This document shows, piece after piece, positions 35,889-47,618 of a stretch of 64,000 nucleotides of DNA. This stretch comes from Meconema thalassinum. Lineage: Eukaryota; Arthropoda; Insecta; Orthoptera; Tettigoniidae. The position numbers and the translations under genes are program-made. Location of the stretch: NCBI GenBank assembly GCA_946902985.2, contig OX336389.2, positions 1,082,505,788-1,082,569,787 of the forward strand, written 5' to 3'. Every line of letters begins with the position of its first letter. Position 1 is the stretch's first letter. The notes under the pieces are model-generated. The model saw only the letters and a list, made by a program, of their open reading frames with translations. It did no database searches and had not been told where the DNA came from.

Positions 35889-37445
35889 TGTTGTAAATAG
35901 ATATTGTATTAGAATGTGCCAGCGGGTACATCCTCTGTGTCATGTGATATTATACAATATGGATATGAGCTGTGAAATTGACAAAAGTGGAGCTTGTATT
36001 AAAGTAAAGTAAAGTAAATTAAATTTAAGACAGATATGGGGGGAAATGAGAATTGTATTTGCTAATTTCGGATTACACAGGCTGTAAATATTATGCGATA
36101 TTGCATATTTGATAGCAAGAAGCTGTCTGCTTCTTTGGTAAAGATTTGAAGTAAATTGATCAAAGAGTTAATTACGTGTTTTAAACACTTTTGTTATGTT
36201 AGCAAATTGTTTGATCTGGCGCTATTTTTACGGTGGAAATGTATTGTCATGTCGAGGTGGTGTCTACGTGTGTTATATTCTACGCTGGGTTTGACAAAGG
36301 TCATTAGCCTGTATGCTGCAATCTTCGACAGTGAGCACTCAATGGAGCTGACTGTGTGATATTATTCGGTCTTGAAATTCCTGAGAGAATTTTTGGGACA
36401 TATTTGTTTGTGTTGTGATCACATGTATTTCAGGTAGCAGTGAGTCTGCAGATTCTACTGTACTCGAAAGCTAGGCGCTTTACGAGGCGAATGTTATTGA
36501 CACGCCTGACAGTTGATAGATGAATGAGGTATTCCACTAGCGTGCGCGACCAAATTAAAGATACGAGAATTTGTGGCAATTAGTGCCCGAGCGACGAAGG
36601 TCTGTGATCTTGAAATAAATAATGATAAGCCTGCATAATTGGAAATTAATTGGTGATTTAAATGAGGGTGTTCTCCACGTCAAACCCACACGTCATAGCT
36701 TATGTTGATATAATTTTGTTGTTTCTTTCAGTTAGTGACTGTCTGAATTAATTTGTAAATTCTTGTTTGTGCATATTTGTGTAAGCCTGTGTCATGAAAT
36801 TTAAGGGAGACGAACGGTCGGCCCAGATCCTTGTGTTAGATGATAGTCACAATTGAGATTCTCAGATTTGCTTATAAGACCTTTTTTATGCAGCTTTATT
36901 GCGTGCTGAGGCACGTTGATGGAACTTCACTTTGAGATTTGTAACATAATATTTTTAAGGGTAGAGTAGTCGGTTGATTGATTTATTTTGTTTAGCCATT
37001 TATTAATTTTTAGTTGCCAGGACCCAAAGCTAGTTACACAAATTACGGAGTACGCAACATGCAGAATGGTCTAATGGAAGTGAATTTCGTGTAAGTACTA
37101 CTCATGTGTATCTAGCTTACATTTTACCATCTACGCACGCACACAAAAATGATACGTTACGTACCTGATCCAATACTTACGTGATTGTCAGTATATTTTG
37201 ATGCCGAGTGGATTTCATTTATATTTGTCGTGATTTTTGAGGGAGTCATTATGGGAGGTTTTGTTTCATTATTGTGTCTATATCAGTTATTAAAGTTGTT
37301 TTATTTTAATCTTGTTTCACTTCTTTCTACTAAACTGTCCTTATGTCACCTTTATGTTATGTAAGCAAAAATATATAGTTACCAGCCTCATGAACTGAAC
37401 ACTTCCCCGAAGAGAGTCTTGTTTTATGTTTCTTTCAAGGGGACA

Positions 37446-38933
37446 TTAGCATGCGAGACCGGGAAGACTGCTGCTTCGATTGCAGCTGTAGGCGTACTTT
37501 TTTTTAACGACAGCCCGTTCTCCATTTTAGTAGGTATATGATATCAAGCCACACGTACAAAGCCACATTTCCGCTTTTATTCACTTACGATGTATTTCTG
37601 TGAAGAGTACGTTGAATTTGGTAATTTATGAAGAGAATACAATTGAATTAGTAGGTTATGCCACATGATCTGTAATGACAGAAAGTTAAAAGAATACCGT
37701 AAGCCATGATTTAAAACGCTGACATGGATTTTAACGTAGCATATCGAAGGAGATTCTAATCGCCAGTGCTCGCATCTAAGTATACGTGTTCCTTAGAATT
37801 TCTCTCGGTATTATTTTGTTATTAAATTTTAACAAAGAGAAGACGACAGCTGTATTTGACGTGTGCATATTAAGATTTTTTCGTTTAATACTACATTTGA
37901 ACACTATGTAACGTACATGAATCCAGCCAGTACTAGTGCCCCCTCCCCAACTAACAACTGGGATCTCTCGTATAATTTCCGTAGTAGGACATGTGTAAAG
38001 TGGTCGACACAGACGATCAAACTTGAGCAAAAAATATCCACAACAAGAACCTAACAAGTATAGAACCCCAATTGTTTCAATTGAGAGTCCAACGCGCTAC
38101 CATTTCAGCTTCGGAGACTCCCACAATGTAAATTGTGCGGATTACATCACAAAGATAGGTAGAACTTTTGCGTTTGACACTAGACTCTCTTTATCTAAAA
38201 TGTTGGAATACGAATGTTTAGTCGTCGAGCATTGGAAATATTTATGTTCACGTTCACGTTAACGTTCATTTTCGTTTGTTCTGTTGTGATGGCTTTGGAA
38301 TAAGCAGGTGTTCGCTTAACTCAGGGCCAGCTCGATCGCATCCCGTAGGCACGTGCGTTTCCACTACAGTGTGGGTAGCGGAAACAACATTAGGTTATGG
38401 AGCTATGAGAATTAGGAATATTGTAATGCTCTCGCAGTCATGGGCTGTTCGCAGTGCAACTTCCGTGCACTCTTCACACTCAAACGGTCATATCATTGGC
38501 ATTTGTAGACTAATCAGTGAGGTGTTTACACTGATATGTTTAATATACCCTCATCCACGAATTGGTATTTTTTTCAAGTTCAAAATCAGAGTTTTAAGTA
38601 GCTACCATTGGCTGGAAATTACCCAGTGAGATGTTTCGCAAGTGTATTTTCACCATCGTAGCCAATTTTCGGAATATAGTTGCTTCAAAGAACAACCAGT
38701 TACAATGTGGAGAAGAAACTTCAAAGTGTTCTTTAATTCAAATTCCGTGTCAGTTGGACTAATAGTGATGAGCCATGAGCCAATGTACATGAGACTTTCA
38801 TTTTGCTGTTCTCAGCGTCGTCAATATTTGAGATATTTTTTAGAACTTCCGGGGCTTGGACATCGTGATCATCATATTATTGTGTGTGTCTAAATTTGTC
38901 TAATAACCTATGTTATTACGATGTTGGTAGTGG
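37446..38933. other. No gene seen
   Basis: AT-rich DNA after the 3' LTR of element 2. Chance frames up to 117 codons have no recognisable domain or composition. Confidence 0.5.
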
Positions 38934-39120
38934 TTTGCGTATTTGTAACTGAAGGTAGGAGTGGTAAGGAGGTGGCAGTGGTCTTAAATTTCGAACCATC
39001 ACAGCATTTTATCTGGAGTAGAAGTGGGATACCACGGAAAATCACTTTCAGGATGACCTCGGTTGGTCTCGAATAGATGACGAAGATTTGAAAATCAATT
39101 CCACATGCATGCCAATACAC
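38934..39120 (-). repeat. Old SINE-like fragment
   Basis: Shares diluted words with 13430-13540 and 14400-14510: ggaggtggcagtggtctta, cagcattt, gtgggataccacggaaaatcac. Strongly decayed. Confidence 0.45.
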
Positions 39121-40804
39121 TTTATTTTGTTTGTATCATGATTCTACTTGAAAATTCATTCAACAGACGCTCATTCAGTTAGTAGCCTTCGTTTCTGATA
39201 ATTTCAGTTTCTCTCGTACCATATCTTTAGGAAGAAAAGTTATGTTAACATTGAATGAACTCAATACGATACGGTTTTCCTCATTAGTGGATGAATTAAT
39301 ACTGTTTTATATTTGTCGAACGTAAGAATGAGGAATGGTTTACAACCCGAGGGTACAGAGTATTTTGACACGGCACGTGCGGTGGCCTGAGTGAGACCGA
39401 TTTTCCCTTTAAACCAAGATGGCCGACATTTCGAACACTTGCTACCCTGAATATGCAGGATACCTTGCTTTCATTTTACAGATATTTATGTCGTCGTCCA
39501 ACCTGACTACGTACCATCGGATAAAAACGGTCCTTTTCAGGACATGTACAAAATCACTCGTTGGAACAGGTACATAAGCGGCCATAGTACATCCACTGTA
39601 AACGGCATTAAGAAAATAAACATAAATACTAGCCCGGAGTAGCGTGCCAGACGTGATCGCAGGAATGCATGACTTAACCAACTTAGCTACCGATAGCCAT
39701 AGCGATTTGCTGGCACGTATTGAATCTATTCGTAGCCCCCATAGACACCTGTCCGAACGTAAGGTGGTGTAAATCGGAGCTGTGATCGTTTAAAACATGC
39801 ATTATACAGTAGTTGAGGTCATTGAAATAACACTACCGCTAATGATTTCTACTACATTTGTGAGCATGAACTGAACGGTAAAGTTGTATTAAGGCTATTA
39901 GGATAACTATGATATACGCGTTAATTGGGTTGCCTTCCTACAAAAAAAAAGAGGCTGGTGAATCAATCTGTAGTGCTGCCAAGATAATTATACGTACGCT
40001 TATATGTTTCATTTTAAATGAAAGTAACTTCCATAACTCTCACTGTATTTCTGCCAAATTGCGCATGGACAGTGTATGCCATAACGTATAGGCCTACTGT
40101 ACAGTATATGCGCACATTCTCAGATAGAGCAGTGCTATCAAAAATCTATTAACTCTCCCTGAGCACTTGATCCGTGGACTATTAATATCTCAGAATCCAC
40201 TGCTGCATTAGGCCACAATAGTACAGTTATATTTTATGCAAATAGTATAATGGCAGTGCTACCAGCAGAATTCCGCAGATAAAGATATTATTCTAAATCG
40301 ATCTAATTGCAGGAATGAGGACTGAATCTTAAATTTTAAGAAATGTAGACTATTTAGTTCTTCACGGAAGAACTTGTTAAATCATATGTAACTGACTTCG
40401 TCTCCGACTGGTCACATATGAATCATCGTGCTGAGAGCACAAACTACCTATAACAACGCGTCCTGAAACAAAATGATAGCCAGCCGCACGGCGCTTGCAT
40501 GTTGCAGTGGGATAGACCATCTGACTCCTGGGTGCATTTGTGCTACAGAGCACTCGATTCGTTCCTCCGTTCACTACGGACGGCACACATCTTGGCCACA
40601 AGAATTATCCTGGTGAAATGAATATTCGCAATTAGCCTATTTTAAAACATGGATGACAGAATCAAGTAAGTTGATTTATTGATTGATTGGTAGATTGATT
40701 GATTGTACTTAACGTGCATAGTGTATCAAGCCAACAAACGCAGTCACAGCATAATGACTTGTCAAGATATTCAGTTTTAGTAAAGGTGAAGTTTCTTCTA
40801 ATTA
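39121..40804. other. No gene seen; (GATT)n near 40676-40712
   Basis: Only short frames. A GATT-type microsatellite lies at ~40676-40712. No other structure noted. Confidence 0.5.
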
Positions 40805-41263
40805 TCTCTACTTAGTATAAAACAAAGTCCCCGATTCTTGGATGTCACGGGTAATCTCGAGAACCACTGGATGGATTTTGATGTTGTTTTCACCATTATG
40901 TAAAGGATATCTCGAGGAATGTTTCTGTAGAAAATAATTTATTTATGATCAAAGAAAGCCGAGCAGTAACGATTTCAGTGAAAAAGTCGAAAAATAACCT
41001 GACGTCCGTGCGCATTTTAAGCTTACGCTGAGCAAAACGTTAAAAATACCAATATACTATGGGTGTAAGAATTGTTCAGCATGAAAAGTTCTACAAAAAG
41101 TCGGTGAGAGCATATATCTATCTTTAATACATCGCCCACTAATAGTGTTTTTACATTTTCATTTCTTCAAACAATATCCATTCAATTACTGAGGCGACAG
41201 TTTACGAGCTAGCACGTAATACATTCATAACTGTTCCCGGGCGAAGCCGGGATGGGTCGCTAG
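40805..41263 (+). mobile_element. Short non-autonomous Helitron candidate
   Basis: It begins TCTCTACTTAGTATAAAAC after an A and ends in a strong hairpin (cccgggcgaagccggg, 41237-41252), then CTAG (41260-41263) before a T. TC start, hairpin, CTAG end and A|T insertion are the Helitron hallmarks. The words actggatggattttgatg and gggcgaagccggg are familiar from short insect Helitrons (memory, unchecked). Length 459 bp, no coding frame. Confidence 0.65.
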
Positions 41264-41650
41264 TACAGATATAATACAAGGTTGATGTACCAAGTCTCTA
41301 AGATGATTACCAATAAACAACCAGAATAACGTACGTGTGCACTGCTCTGTTTGGAAACCTGTGTTATTGTGATGGCTCTAGTAGCGGATGTAACAGTAAG
41401 TATTAGGGATTACTGTAAATCTGGCCGAAGTCGTCGGTTTTTTTAAGAGCGTTAAAATCCCTCAGTATGTCTTCCTTCAGAGGGGAAGTAAAGCCGGCGG
41501 TTCCATGTCATAGATTTATGGCATGTAAAAGAACCTTCCACTAATTACACTTGTGTGAAGCTAAATTATAGGTTAGATTTGACTAACGCTCTTAGGTTCC
41601 AACGTTCGTCGCCAGGAGCTGACTGCGGTGGTATCTAGTTTTAATATATA
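41264..41650. other. No gene seen
   Basis: Short interval between two Helitron-type sequences, with nothing recognised. Confidence 0.5.
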
Positions 41651-42005
41651 ATAGACAACCCTTGCTGCTCGACAGCATCAGTCGATATTGGAATTCAAAG
41701 ATACCAGTTTCATAATGTGTATTACGTAACCTCAGATGTTGCAATATTGCACTGGCGAATATTCTCTTTGAATTATTTTGAGTTTTCATTGCCACCAATA
41801 AACAACTGTTTAACGTCATCAAGGTTAGTAAAATGTGGAAGTTTGATTTTTCCATCATAGCAACATAGTGTGAAGCGTCCTGCTGTATTCTTTTCAGGAT
41901 TAAAGTACAACGCAGAGCAATGGTGCCAAACTTCCCGAATACCTCCTATAGAGAAAGGATTCGCATCTAGAATTACTTCTGAAACTGTACACTGAAAAAC
42001 TACCC
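41651..42005 (-). pseudogene. Helitron Rep/helicase N-terminal remnant
   Basis: The minus strand at ~41940-41773 reads HHCSALYF..FTLCCYDGKIKLPHF..LFIGGNENSK. This order matches the cysteine-bearing N-terminal region of Helitron proteins, in which a CxxC..ALH block is followed by CC..GK..LP. After a stop the text continues as FKENIRQCNIA, again Helitron-like. Further downstream is a hairpin (tgctg..cagca) and a degraded CTAT at the expected 3' end (41651-41654), similar to the terminus at 12997. It is a heavily deleted Helitron: protein N-terminus fused close to the 3' end. Confidence 0.65.
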
Positions 42006-42011
42006 TAATTT

Positions 42012-42082
42012 TTTTTAGCCTACTTTCAATTTTTGCAAACAATTAAGTAGACTTATGAGATCTACACAGGGCCAAAGATTGT

Positions 42083-42132
<50 letters not shown>

Positions 42133-42470
42133 AGGCGTGTGTGGGTGTGCTTATGTGTGTTCTCTGTATGTCGGTCTCCCCCTATCGATTCATACACGGT
42201 GAAACCGAATTGAACGAAATTTGGTACAGCAAAGGGCACCTCAGTGTCATGTTTTATATTGCCGCCATCTTTGCCAAAACTTAATGGTGGCCACTCAAAC
42301 ATTCAAAACGTAAAATCAAATTACGACTAAACTAATCATCCGATCTCAACCATATTAGGTAACAACATACCTTCGTATAGGATGCGTTTTGCACCCAAAC
42401 TACAAAGTCATCAGTCGTGCCTATTGAAGATGGTGGCCGTTGGAATTATGCAAGCATTATAATTAACAAC
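42012..42470 (+). repeat. Dispersed copy of the 292-bp repeat with its TG module
   Basis: The order agcctactttcaatttttgcaaa, a TG microsatellite (42083-42130) and then ctatcgattcatacacggtgaaaccg..atggtggccactcaaac..attacgac repeats that seen at 15203-15640. One unit only. Confidence 0.8.
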
Positions 42471-42814
42471 TTTGAACCCATCAGTTCCGATTATCGAACC
42501 AAGAATGGCTCAAACTGTCCAAAAGGACGTGGCCCGTTCTATATTTTAAGTTCATATTATAATATTACATGGTAGCAGTGGCTTTAAAAAGCTGAGCCGT
42601 CTCGGTTACAAGACAATATGGCAGCTGATATCTTTTGCCTGACCTATATTTCACTAGTTTGAGTATTGCGTGCAATATAGCCTACTGATAGAAATAATAT
42701 AAACTTTGTAAGAAATGCTTTATTTATAAAGAATATACTCCAATGAAGAAATCGTTTAGTCCAAATCATTATTTGCTAAGACGTTGTATCTAAGTCAATT
42801 GATAACGGCAAATA

Positions 42815-42905
42815 TCGGTGGGCATATTTGGCTGTGAGGTTAAAGCGTTGGCCTTTCACCCGTTTGATTTGGGTTCAAAACCTATCAGAGTTGGGATTTC
42901 CTGCT
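42815..42905 (+). repeat. tRNA-like SINE head, decayed
   Basis: A-box-like ggctgtgaggttaaagcgttgg and B-box-like gggttcaaaacc lie 35 bases apart, as in tRNA-derived repeats. No acceptor pairing and no visible target duplication, so neither a working tRNA nor a clear SINE boundary can be claimed. Confidence 0.4.
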
Positions 42906-44257
42906 TGATTTTTTTATATTTATTGTTTTCTAATTACTCAGACGCTATAAAATTAAGCATTATATTGTGCATATTACAATGGAATATATATATTAATAAA
43001 ACAATATTCGCCACCGGATCTGCACGAGACATCTAACAGCAACAAGATAAACTATCATGGCCATGGCCAACTGGTTGCGAGCTGTGCACCGGTCTGCACG
43101 TTGTAACAGCATTTATTGAAAAGTTTCCTTTTATGGCCTCTAGAATGCACTCGCCCAATTAGAATTATCGTAAGTGAAACTTTTCCGACAAATGTCATGG
43201 TCTATGTGGGACTCCATTGCTTTGCCTGCCCTTGTCATTCTATACGCATCGAATTTGAAGAATGACAAGTTGTTAATACGATAATGCTTTATTTTAAAGC
43301 GTTTGTAACAGCCTATTGTGCGTTATTTTAAAATGTGTTTGAACTAAAGAAGGAAACGATCTCACATAGTACCTGTACTCTATCTGTTGGTGCTAGTTCA
43401 AGATATTAATTAATACTTTTATTTCAGCCAAATAGCAATCGAAAATAAAGAATGAACAAGTACATTAAAATTGCCCTCTGGGGATTTGAATGGCATAGTC
43501 TTTGATTGATTGTTTCCTTTTACTACAGAGCTCTAAGTGGTAGCGTTCACATGCTTTTCCACATAGTTAGCATACACACGTCACTGTAGGGTCATGCAAA
43601 GATTTCTTAATGCAATTAAGGTGGTGAAAACCATGGAGAGCCAGACGTGTAAACACATGCCTCAACTCAAAGTTGGATGTTGCCCACGTCTGGTCGATCA
43701 TGTCTCCAGTTCCATAAAACTTTTGAGGTATGTCTTCTCTTCCTTTCTTCAATGATGGTAGTAGGTTTTCCGAGGTTCTGGTGTTTGGTAAAGGTAAATA
43801 GTAACTACGGTCTTCAACCAAGAAATGACTATTATACTCCTTGATAAAGACAAAGAATTATAACTATACTCATACATTTAGGAGACAGTAGGCTATATGT
43901 TCTATACTGAACATCTTGATTTACACCAATTTTGCCAACACGCTCTTTCTTGCCTTTGGTACTGGCTTCACGACGATCTGTCAAAGTGGCCCTACACTTG
44001 GGCATACTAAGTTTATAAATAACAACTGTAGAACTTATGCCAGAAAGTGAGAAATATCTTTGCAGGGCTTGTCTGTACTTCAATTTACATCACCATTAGA
44101 CGGTACGTTTATACTGTATAATTCAATTTTCAAAGGAACTTCGACAACACGCATCTGTTTCTCTGCTGCAGTTATACTGCTGGGACTGCTATTATTTTTC
44201 TTCAGGACACTATAATGTCCTTTGTCGAAGTTTCCAGAAAACAGTCTTCTGTTCCAA
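42906..44257. other. No recognised gene; dispersed repeat copy B at 43833-43922
   Basis: A minus-strand frame at 43821-43567 contains a C/H-bearing tail (HHLNC, CVC) but resembles nothing I can name. The repeat at 43833-43922 matches 16925-17025. Confidence 0.45.
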
Positions 44258-44935
44258 GCTGTTGTTGTTGTTGTTTAAGTCTTCTGTCATTTGACTGGTT
44301 TGATGTAGCCCTACATGCCTCCCTGTCCTGAATTGACCATTTCATGTCTACATAGCTTCGACATCCCACATTCGGGACAATCTGCTTAACATATTCAAAC
44401 CTTGGTCTACCCCTACAGTTCATATCATCGACCCATCCTTCCATAACTTAGTATTCTATTCCTGGGTGTCTTAGTATGTGTCCTACCAATCTCTCTCTTC
44501 TCTTCATTAGCAGTCATCAGAATCATATCTCCACTCGTCTTAATACCTCTTCATTTGTTACTCTATTTTCCCATCTAAATTTCATCATTCTCTTGTAACA
44601 CCTCATTTCTAATGCTCTTATTGTTCTCTTTGCTGCTGCGTCAATAGTTTAAGTTTTACTTCCATATAGTACCACGCTCCAGACAAAGGCGTTCAAAAAT
44701 GACTTTCTTTTACCTAAATATATCAACAGATATGTCAACAGATTCACTTTCTGTAGAAATGCTTTCCTTGCTGGAACCAACCTACTTTTTATATCCTCTT
44801 TGCTTCGCCCATCACTGGTTATTTTGTTTTCTAAGTAGCAGAATTCTCCTACTTCCTTTACCCTTTCACCTGCTTATTTGACATCACTAGGGGTTTCTGA
44901 TTTCATTTGGCTGCATTACATTAATTTTGTTCCAC
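44258..44935 (-). mobile_element. 5'-truncated fragment of the LINE at 19100-20911
   Basis: Parallels 19120-19660: shared words include cttggtctacccctacagtt, cttagtatgt.tcctacca, tcttcattagcagtc, cttccatatagt.ccacgctccagacaa and cctactttttatatcctctttgcttcg. It starts with a (GTT)n run, that is, an (AAC)n tail on the minus strand. Only the 3' end of the element is present. Confidence 0.85.
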
Positions 44936-46399
44936 GTGGGCAATACGAAATTGCGCGGAATAAACAATTACATCACCAACAATGCATATCACTCCGAAAC
45001 CGTTTGTATTTGAAGATACACATGTCATCACATCAGCATACGTCTGAGGAATTTGTATTTGTTTGATAGTTTCGCTCGTTTCGCATCGTCGTTTTTCACT
45101 TAATCACTGAGCATGGTTGGTTTTCCTGCCAAGACCAATAATTAACCACACCCCAGTATATTTTTTCCATACTCGTCCTAACTTTCACAGAAATCAACAC
45201 CGTACTTTAACTTAGCGCCATTCACTCCTTCCTCTTTACTTTATCCTCTCTGTTAGTCCGTAGATATTCCAGCAACGTTGGCATTACTCCTTCTGTCTGT
45301 TCCCCAGACGCAACAGATTTGTGTGGTCAATAACACCAAAGAGAGATCTGGATTTATAAAATATTGTAATACTTAAACTAAACCACCGGTGTAGAGCAAT
45401 TACAACCTGAGATTTAGTCGCTTAAATTGAAGAAACTCTCGAAAAACATATACGCTGACTTGGTTATTATCTAAGAACTTAACTCAGAGGTAGCCGATTT
45501 CAGTGACAAACTGCAACAAAAAGAGATCATTATTTATTAAATATTTTAATACGTAAACCAAGGGTGAATAGCAATTACAACGTGAGATATAGCATACGCT
45601 GATTTGGTTGTTACCTTAGAACCTCACTCAGACAGCCGATTTCTGTAACCATGTGTACAAAAGAGAGCCCTTGATCACAGGAGTGTTGGTAGACATAAAG
45701 CAACGGTGTAAAGCAGTTACAGCCTGAGATACAGATGATTGAATGAAGGAAAAAGTGGAAAATATCACTCAAGTGAGGTGAGAGGTAGGTTGTTTTATAT
45801 GACCGAAGACATACCTGGGCATGTTTACTTTTCATTTAAAAAAGAATTAAGGAACTCGACCTGGTAAAACGTCCTGAATGACTGACTTAAATTTCAAAAA
45901 TGCTTTTAATAATATAGATTTCGTTTTCAAAGAATGCAATGTACGCCTAACACAGATTACAGTAGTAATTATGCAATCCTGGTAGTATCAGTATAAGCCA
46001 ATCATGCTTAAGACTTAAAAATACACGATCAGTTTGTGCTAACTTCATGTAACTTTTCCAAAGTTGTGCAACCGGATCGTTATTAAAAAATCACAGTGAA
46101 AATAAGGTTCAGCCGATCCTGGCAAAGTAACAAAGGCCTGATTCCAGCTGTTAAGGCCAGCCATTTTGGTATGAATCTTTTATCAAAGAAAATTTGTTGC
46201 TCATACCGTTTATAAAAGGAAAATATAAAACCACTCTTTATAAAAGATTTCCCCATTAAACTACCATACGTAGTACAATCATTAAATTCTGAGACTTGAC
46301 CTCTGGAAGATAGGCTACCACACGACTCTGTATGTTGCACACGCTGCCGCATTACCCGGTGTACACCTACACAGAACCATATCCACCCTCAAAATAGTC
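44936..46399. other. No gene seen
   Basis: A loose repetition of 'gcaattacaacctgagat..' at 45400, 45570 and 45715 suggests an old duplication. Nothing else recognised. Confidence 0.45.
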
Positions 46400-47618
46400 G
46401 CCGTTGGCCGTTATGCACTTTAGTCAACGTTGGTATAGCTGCTGGAAACACCGCTGAAAGCAGTTGGCAGGAAGGCCCAGTATGGCTTCTCTTGTGGCCG
46501 TCATGACCACTTGCGGCGACCAAAATCTGCGCTCACGTAGGAGTGCTTTCAGGCGAGGAAAGAGAAAACAAATGCATGGTGCGAGATCAGGTGAGTACGG
46601 AGAGTAGGGAAAAACCGTCACCTGTTGCCCTGCAAGATCCTCTTGGACAAGGACAGAGCGATGTTCAGGGGCGTTGTCGTGTTGCAACAGCCAATTCTTT
46701 GTACGCCAAAGCCCAGGTCGCTTAATGCGAATTGCATCGCGTAAACGGCCAAGGATCTCCTTGTAGCGGCTTTTGTTTACCGTTGCACCGTCTTGTAGGA
46801 ATTCCATGTGAACGATTCCATTTAAATCAAAAAACAGTTCCAACATCACCTTGCTTTTTGACCTGTCTTGTCGTGGTTTTTTTCTGCCGTGGTGATGATG
46901 GCGTTTTCCATGTGGCTGATTGTCGTTTCAGTTGCGAATTGTAAAGGAAACACCATGTTTCGTCTCCCGTTATTATCTGGTTGAGAAACGTCGGATCATC
47001 GTCATCACTACTGGTGAGGTCACCACAAATCGTCATGCGATCCTCACGTTGGTCTGGCGACAAGATTCGTGGCACACTGTTCAGGGTAACACGAGACATG
47101 TTGAGGTCATTCGTCAGAATTTTTAGGCACGTTCCATGGCTGACCCCTACTGCTGCAGCGAGAGCGTCTACCGATTGGGAGCAGTTAGCGCGCACCAACA
47201 TAGCAACTTCCTGGATCTTGGGTTCCGGTCATACTGTTTGTGGCCGACCAGTACGTACATCATCTTCCAAACTCTCCCGTCCTTGCACAAAACTTCGGTG
47301 TCACCTGAACACAACACTGCGACTCACTGCGTCCTCACCGTACACCTGCTGCATCATTTCAAACGTTCGGCAGTGGTTTTGCCTAATTTCTGGCAGAACT
47401 TAATGTTGCCCTTTGCTCCAACTGTGACATGTCCAACTGGCGCATTCAACTCACCGTCACAACAACGACCGTACGTCTGCTGCCAGTGCATGCACTCAAC
47501 TGTCTCTTGCAGGGACGAGATACTAACTGACATTGTACAATACCACGGCGCCATCTATGCGCTATAGTGCACCACAGTGCCGTCATGCAGTCAGTCTCAG
47601 AACTTAATGACTGTACCA
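46400..47618 (-). mobile_element. Dead mariner-type transposon
   Basis: Mariner-family transposase sequence on the minus strand. The 5' end near 47618 reads ggtacagtcattaagttctgag, a plausible terminal repeat, but I find no inverted partner at the other end, so the 3' side is probably lost. The transposase is broken in several places. Confidence 0.8.
46424..47410 (-). pseudogene. Mariner transposase remnant
   Basis: It begins with the NIKFCQKLGKT segment (~47410), passes a TGA in place of Trp and a second TGA, then has a helix-turn-helix part (VDALAAAVGVSHGT, ~47165). The first catalytic Asp lies in ITGDETW (~46960); after a frame change near 46850 the second is in LLQHDNAPEH (~46675). The third position of the DD34D triad reads Ile (codon at 46571-46573) instead of Asp in the LAPCD motif. 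It is therefore catalytically dead apart from its stops and frameshifts. Confidence 0.85.

Larger units (their letters stand above)
20922..37445 (+). mobile_element. Ty3/gypsy LTR retrotransposon, element 2, full length, dead
   Basis: Two related ~2-kb blocks bracket broken gag and pol: 20922-22933 and, split by a LINE, 31654-37445. They share sequence from aatcatatcatgttta to cccgaa.agtcttgttt..gggaca. The internal part resembles elements 1 and 3. It holds a SINE with target duplication, an unexplained ~1.1-kb insertion and the LINE in the 3' LTR. I could not find a target-site duplication at the outer ends, and a 10-bp match (aatcatatca) upstream of both TG starts leaves the exact LTR start uncertain. 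Confidence 0.85.
31654..37445 (+). repeat. 3' LTR of element 2, split by a LINE
   Basis: Parts 31654-32174 and 35889-37445 match 20922-22933 in order. The break falls inside the word ttgttgtgttgta of the 5' LTR at ~21430-21445, which serves as the empty site. One stretch near 36996-37060 (ttattaatttttagttgccag..) is absent from the 5' LTR. Confidence 0.85.

Noticed and set aside
43567..43821. Cys/His-bearing minus-strand frame as a zinc-finger gene
   Set aside because: Spacing of Cys and His fits no family I know, and the frame is short and isolated.
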